From: Nitrososphaerota archaeon
GTDB lineage: Archaea; Thermoproteota; Nitrososphaeria; Nitrososphaerales; Nitrosopumilaceae
DNA: 64,000 nt
Reading direction: 5' to 3'
NCBI GenBank assembly: GCA_021325615.1
Contig: JAJPGU010000005.1
Coordinates: 21,255 to 85,254, forward strand
Part shown: piece after piece, positions 61,151-64,000 of the stretch
How positions within the stretch are numbered: position 1 is the stretch's first letter
Layout of the letters: each line of letters begins with the position of its first letter
Notes under the pieces: model-generated
What the model was told of the DNA's origin: nothing
What the model saw: the letters and a program-made list of their open reading frames with translations, nothing else
Databases searched by the model: none
Made by a program: the position numbers and the translations under genes

Positions 61151-61702
61151 GTGAAGATAATCACCGGGACGCCCGGCACAGGCAAGCACACGGTGGCAAA
61201 AATCCTTGCGCGCAGCCTGGGCCTCGAACTTGTGGACATTAGCAGAATGGCGATGTCGGAAGGGATGTGCGAAAAGTCAGGCGGTGCCCTGGAGGTGGAT
61301 GTCTCGAGGCTGAAGAGGGCAATTGACAGCAAGGTGCCAAGGGGCGCGCTGCTTGTCGGACACCTTGCGCCCTATGTTGTTTCGAGAAAAAACGTGGAGG
61401 CTGCCGTCGTGCTCAGAAGGAGCCCGTACAAGCTTGCCCAGGTCTACAGGAAAAGGGGATACGCCAAAAAAAAGGCCGCCGCAAACCTCGGCTCCGAGAT
61501 CCTCGGCGTGACATACTATGACGCGCTGAAAAATTTCGGCGGCAAGAAGACATTCCAGCTGGACACAACCTGCAGGACTCCTGACGAAACCGCGAGGAGG
61601 ATCAAGTCGGTCCTTGCAGGGAGGAGGCCGCGCGAGGACAGGGTCGACTGGCTTGCCGAGATAACGAGGAAGAAAGACCTTGCAAGGTTCTTCCCTTACT
61701 AG
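61151..61702 (+). CDS. AK6/Fap7-type adenylate kinase
   Basis: The 183-residue kinase has a P-loop GTPGTGKHT, the DISRMAMSEGM region, and the RRSPYKLAQVYRKRGY segment typical of the AK6/Fap7 group. In eukaryotes and archaea this group assists maturation of small-subunit rRNA with protein S11. His instead of Ser after the Walker Lys is unusual but seen in some relatives from memory. GTG start. Confidence 0.85.
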   Translation: MKIITGTPGTGKHTVAKILARSLGLELVDISRMAMSEGMCEKSGGALEVDVSRLKRAIDSKVPRGALLVGHLAPYVVSRKNVEAAVVLRRSPYKLAQVYRKRGYAKKKAAANLGSEILGVTYYDALKNFGGKKTFQLDTTCRTPDETARRIKSVLAGRRPREDRVDWLAEITRKKDLARFFPY

Positions 61703-61731
61703 GTTCAAATTACGTAGAATAAAACGGAGAG

Positions 61732-63291
61732 ATGAATTTGTTTGAGATAAAAAAGTCAGACCTTGCCGGAAGGATAGGCATACTTCACACCAACCACGGA
61801 AAGGTTGAGACGCCCGCGTATGTGCCGGTAATCCATCCCGTAAGACAGTCAATCCCTGCAAAGAAGCTGAGGGAGATGGGGTTTGACCTTGTGATAACAA
61901 ACGCGTACATCACGCTAAAACAGCACGGAGACGAGGCAGTAAGGAGGGGAATCCACGACATCATCAATTATGACGGCGCCATCATGACCGACTCGGGAGG
62001 ATACCAGGTGCTCGAGTACGGCGAGGTAGACACGGACTATAGGAGGATGGCAGGCTTTGAGAAGGGGATAAAGACCGACTTTGCAATCCCGCTTGACAGG
62101 CCGACGGGCTTTGGCCTCCCAAAGAAAAAGGCCTCAGACTATGTCGACCACACCCTCAGGGTCTCCAAGGAGACGCTCGAGTCACGGGATGACAACGGCC
62201 AGATATGGATAGGCCCGATACAGGGAAGCGAGTACTCGGACCTTGTAAAAAAATCCACCCGGGCGCTAGTCGGCTACGGCTTCCAGATGCTGGCGCTTGG
62301 GAGCCCGGTCGAGTTCATGGAATCATACGAGTACAGGCTTCTTGCAAAGATGATAATCACCGCAAAAAGGGAGATGCCCGACTCGGTGCCGCTCCACCTC
62401 TTCGGCGCGGGCCACCCACTCACGATACCGCTTGCAGTGGCGCTTGGCTGCGACACGTTTGATTCCGCCTCCTACATGCTATATGCCAAGCATGACAGGT
62501 ACATCACGGAGGACGGCACCGCCCACCTGGGCGAGATCGGGTACTTTTCATGCACCTGCGAGGTATGCACAAGGTTCAAGCCAAAGGAGATCCTTGCGCT
62601 GCCAAGGGATGACAAGATAAACAAGGTTGCGCTCCACAACCTCTACTCGATAAAGGCGGAGGTTGACAGGGTCAAGCAGGCCATACACGAGGGGAGGCTG
62701 TGGGAGTACGTCATGAAGAAGGCCCGCGCCCACCCCAAGCTGCATGAGGCCGTCCCGCTTTTTGCCTCGAGCACGGATTTCCTAGCAGGGGGCACGCCAA
62801 GGTTCAAAGAGTCCGCGATATTCCTCTTCTCAGGCGAGGACCAGTTCAGGCCGGAGGTTGCAAGGTTCCACCAGGAGGTCCGCAAGTTCAGGACTTCAAA
62901 GAAGAACCTCGTCATAGTACCGGACGGCGCAATGAAGCCGTTCTACCTTTCATCGGAATACGGCAAGCTGAAAAAAAGGTTCTCAAAGATTGCAGGCGAC
63001 GTCCAGTTCTGCCAGTACAACCCGTACCTCGGCATAATACCGCTTGAGCTGTCCGACATGTATCCTGCAGCGCACTATGTGGCCTCCGACCTGCCGCACG
63101 GCGGCAAGGAGTTTACCGAGTTTGCACTTACGTGGAACGCGTTCCTGAAGAACAACAGGTTCAGGACAATCCATGCCGCGGACGACGAGTTCCTTAGGTA
63201 CCATGCGAAAGAGTCAGGGAGGAAGGTAAGGTTCTTCAAGTTCACGGCCAGGTCCCCCGGAAGGACTAGGAAAGAGAAGCGGAAAAAGTAG
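61732..63291 (+). CDS. tgtA: Archaeosine tRNA-guanine transglycosylase
   Basis: The enzyme exchanges guanine-15 of archaeal tRNAs for preQ0, the first step to archaeosine. The 519-residue protein has the catalytic MTDSGGYQVLEYG, GPIQGSEYSDLV, the LFGAGHPLTIPLAVALGCDTFDSA block, zinc cysteines in CTCEVCTRF, and a C-terminal extension ending in a very basic tail. The C-terminal PUA domain of some relatives is not seen and may be a separate gene. Confidence 0.94.
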   Translation: MNLFEIKKSDLAGRIGILHTNHGKVETPAYVPVIHPVRQSIPAKKLREMGFDLVITNAYITLKQHGDEAVRRGIHDIINYDGAIMTDSGGYQVLEYGEVDTDYRRMAGFEKGIKTDFAIPLDRPTGFGLPKKKASDYVDHTLRVSKETLESRDDNGQIWIGPIQGSEYSDLVKKSTRALVGYGFQMLALGSPVEFMESYEYRLLAKMIITAKREMPDSVPLHLFGAGHPLTIPLAVALGCDTFDSASYMLYAKHDRYITEDGTAHLGEIGYFSCTCEVCTRFKPKEILALPRDDKINKVALHNLYSIKAEVDRVKQAIHEGRLWEYVMKKARAHPKLHEAVPLFASSTDFLAGGTPRFKESAIFLFSGEDQFRPEVARFHQEVRKFRTSKKNLVIVPDGAMKPFYLSSEYGKLKKRFSKIAGDVQFCQYNPYLGIIPLELSDMYPAAHYVASDLPHGGKEFTEFALTWNAFLKNNRFRTIHAADDEFLRYHAKESGRKVRFFKFTARSPGRTRKEKRKK

Positions 63292-63387
63292 CGCTCGCCA
63301 AAAACTGATTCCAAACCTACGGGCTGGAAGGAAATTTCGCATTAGGGTTTTTAGAAAAAATAAGAAAAAATGGAAGAACGGTTTCGC

Positions 63388-63690
63388 TTAAAGTGCGGCG
63401 TCTTCTGCCCAGCCTTTTACGAAGATACCATTCTTGTGGAGAGGAACTGGTTGACCAGGTGTGTATGTCATTGGTCTCATCCAGAAGATTGCCTTTGTCG
63501 GGCAAACACCGATGCATGCACCGTCTGAGATGCATCTCTCTGGGTAGAAAACGAATGCTTTTCCTCTCTTCCAGCCCTCTACGGGCTTTACACGAAGAAC
63601 GTCTGGGCCAAGAGAAGTACAGATCTCTACGCAGAGCGCACAGCCTATACATCTTTGTTCATCGACGTCCGGAAGAATTGCTATTGGCAT
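63388..63690 (-). CDS. Two-cluster 4Fe-4S ferredoxin
   Basis: The 100-residue protein has CIGCALCVEIC and CISDGACIGVCP, with the usual CP ends, so it binds two cubane clusters or one [3Fe-4S] plus one [4Fe-4S]. The second motif has four residues between the first two cysteines, and the C-terminus extends 25 residues. It probably serves 2-oxoacid oxidoreductases or other low-potential steps. A TTTAAATAG box 27-30 bases upstream points to a strong leaderless promoter. Confidence 0.92.
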   Translation of the reverse strand: MPIAILPDVDEQRCIGCALCVEICTSLGPDVLRVKPVEGWKRGKAFVFYPERCISDGACIGVCPTKAIFWMRPMTYTPGQPVPLHKNGIFVKGWAEDAAL

Positions 63691-63810
63691 TTCTGATTTT
63701 GATCATTCACCGTTTGCTATTTAAACCATCTGCAAAATCCATAACAGGGTTATAGAATTATTTCGTCAAAGGAAGAAAAGAAAAACAAAAAGAAAGTATA
63801 ATTTGATAAT

Positions 63811-64000
63811 TTTACTTCTTTGTCTGTCGCATTGCCTCGATCTGGCCTGAAGTTACCCAGTCTAGCAATTCTGCAGATGTAGGATTTAGATCGCCTTTTT
63901 GATTCATCATATTATGAACCCAAATCCAGTTTATCTGATTCAATAATGGTTTGTTTCCCTCATCGCCTCTTCGGACTTTGTCTCGAAGATCTTTTGGGAT
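63811..64000 (-). CDS. C-terminal part of an unknown protein, cut by window edge
   Basis: Sixty-three codons run to a TAA at 63811, with a soluble acidic/basic mix (LLNQINWIWVHNMMNQKGDLN, then SGQIEAMRQTKK). The frame is open through base 64000, so its start lies outside. I do not recognise it. Confidence 0.65.

Noticed and set aside
1..64000. rRNA genes, intact insertion sequences, CRISPR arrays or integrases
   Set aside because: None was seen on reading either strand; the only mobility signs are the tRNA-His repeat and the decayed fragments described.

Overview
The window comes from an ammonia-oxidizing archaeon of the class Nitrososphaeria (Thaumarchaeota), most likely a Nitrososphaera-like soil lineage of group I.1b. 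The main evidence is a full amoA gene (34729-35379, minus strand), a thaumarchaeal-type S-layer protein, surface beta-propellers with PEFG/PEF-type C-terminal sorting signals, archaeal information-processing genes (RpoN, S2, S4, S13, KEOPS subunits, archaeosine transglycosylase, Taw1) and a base composition near 50% GC. Many genes look leaderless: a TATA-like box is centred about 27 bases before the first codon, and TTG or GTG starts are frequent. Where I moved a start codon, this spacing was usually the reason.

Layout. 1-7116: a partial radical SAM gene, a VIT1-type metal transporter behind a perfect palindrome, then the nickel-pincer cofactor genes larB, larC and larE with a cysteine desulfurase and malate dehydrogenase, but no larA. 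7155-14094: an S-layer-type protein, a two-helix membrane protein, a winged-helix protein and a MoxR ATPase/VWA pair. 14179-31504: housekeeping genes, namely ribosomal proteins, glmS, a cobalamin-related phosphoribosyltransferase, tRNA-Leu, rpoN, enolase, a lower-mevalonate/isoprenoid operon (mevalonate kinase, isopentenyl phosphate kinase, type I IDI, prenyl synthase) and gltX. 31516-45519: a more accessory stretch around amoA, with a Tat-exported Rieske protein, a stress operon, small membrane proteins, a histidine kinase and a MEDS-domain sensor, a P-type H+-ATPase, and NHL and YVTN surface propellers. 45743-53048: six overlapping or abutting genes for a membrane complex related to energy-converting hydrogenases and complex I, whose large subunit has lost all four NiFe-ligand cysteines. 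53182-54872: Fic/Doc-family remnants and a small module bracketed by tRNA-His and a 13-bp copy of its 3' end. 54958-64000: alcohol dehydrogenase, Taw1, an inosine-triphosphatase-type enzyme, the KEOPS genes Bud32 and Kae1, a YchF-like GTPase, an AK6-type kinase, archaeosine transglycosylase and a ferredoxin.

The strongest candidates for a little-described system are the cluster at 45743-53048, which keeps proton-pump-like membrane subunits and an Fe-S small subunit but has no NiFe site, and the tRNA-His-bounded Fic-like module. Functions are read from sequence motifs and family knowledge; no database searches were run.
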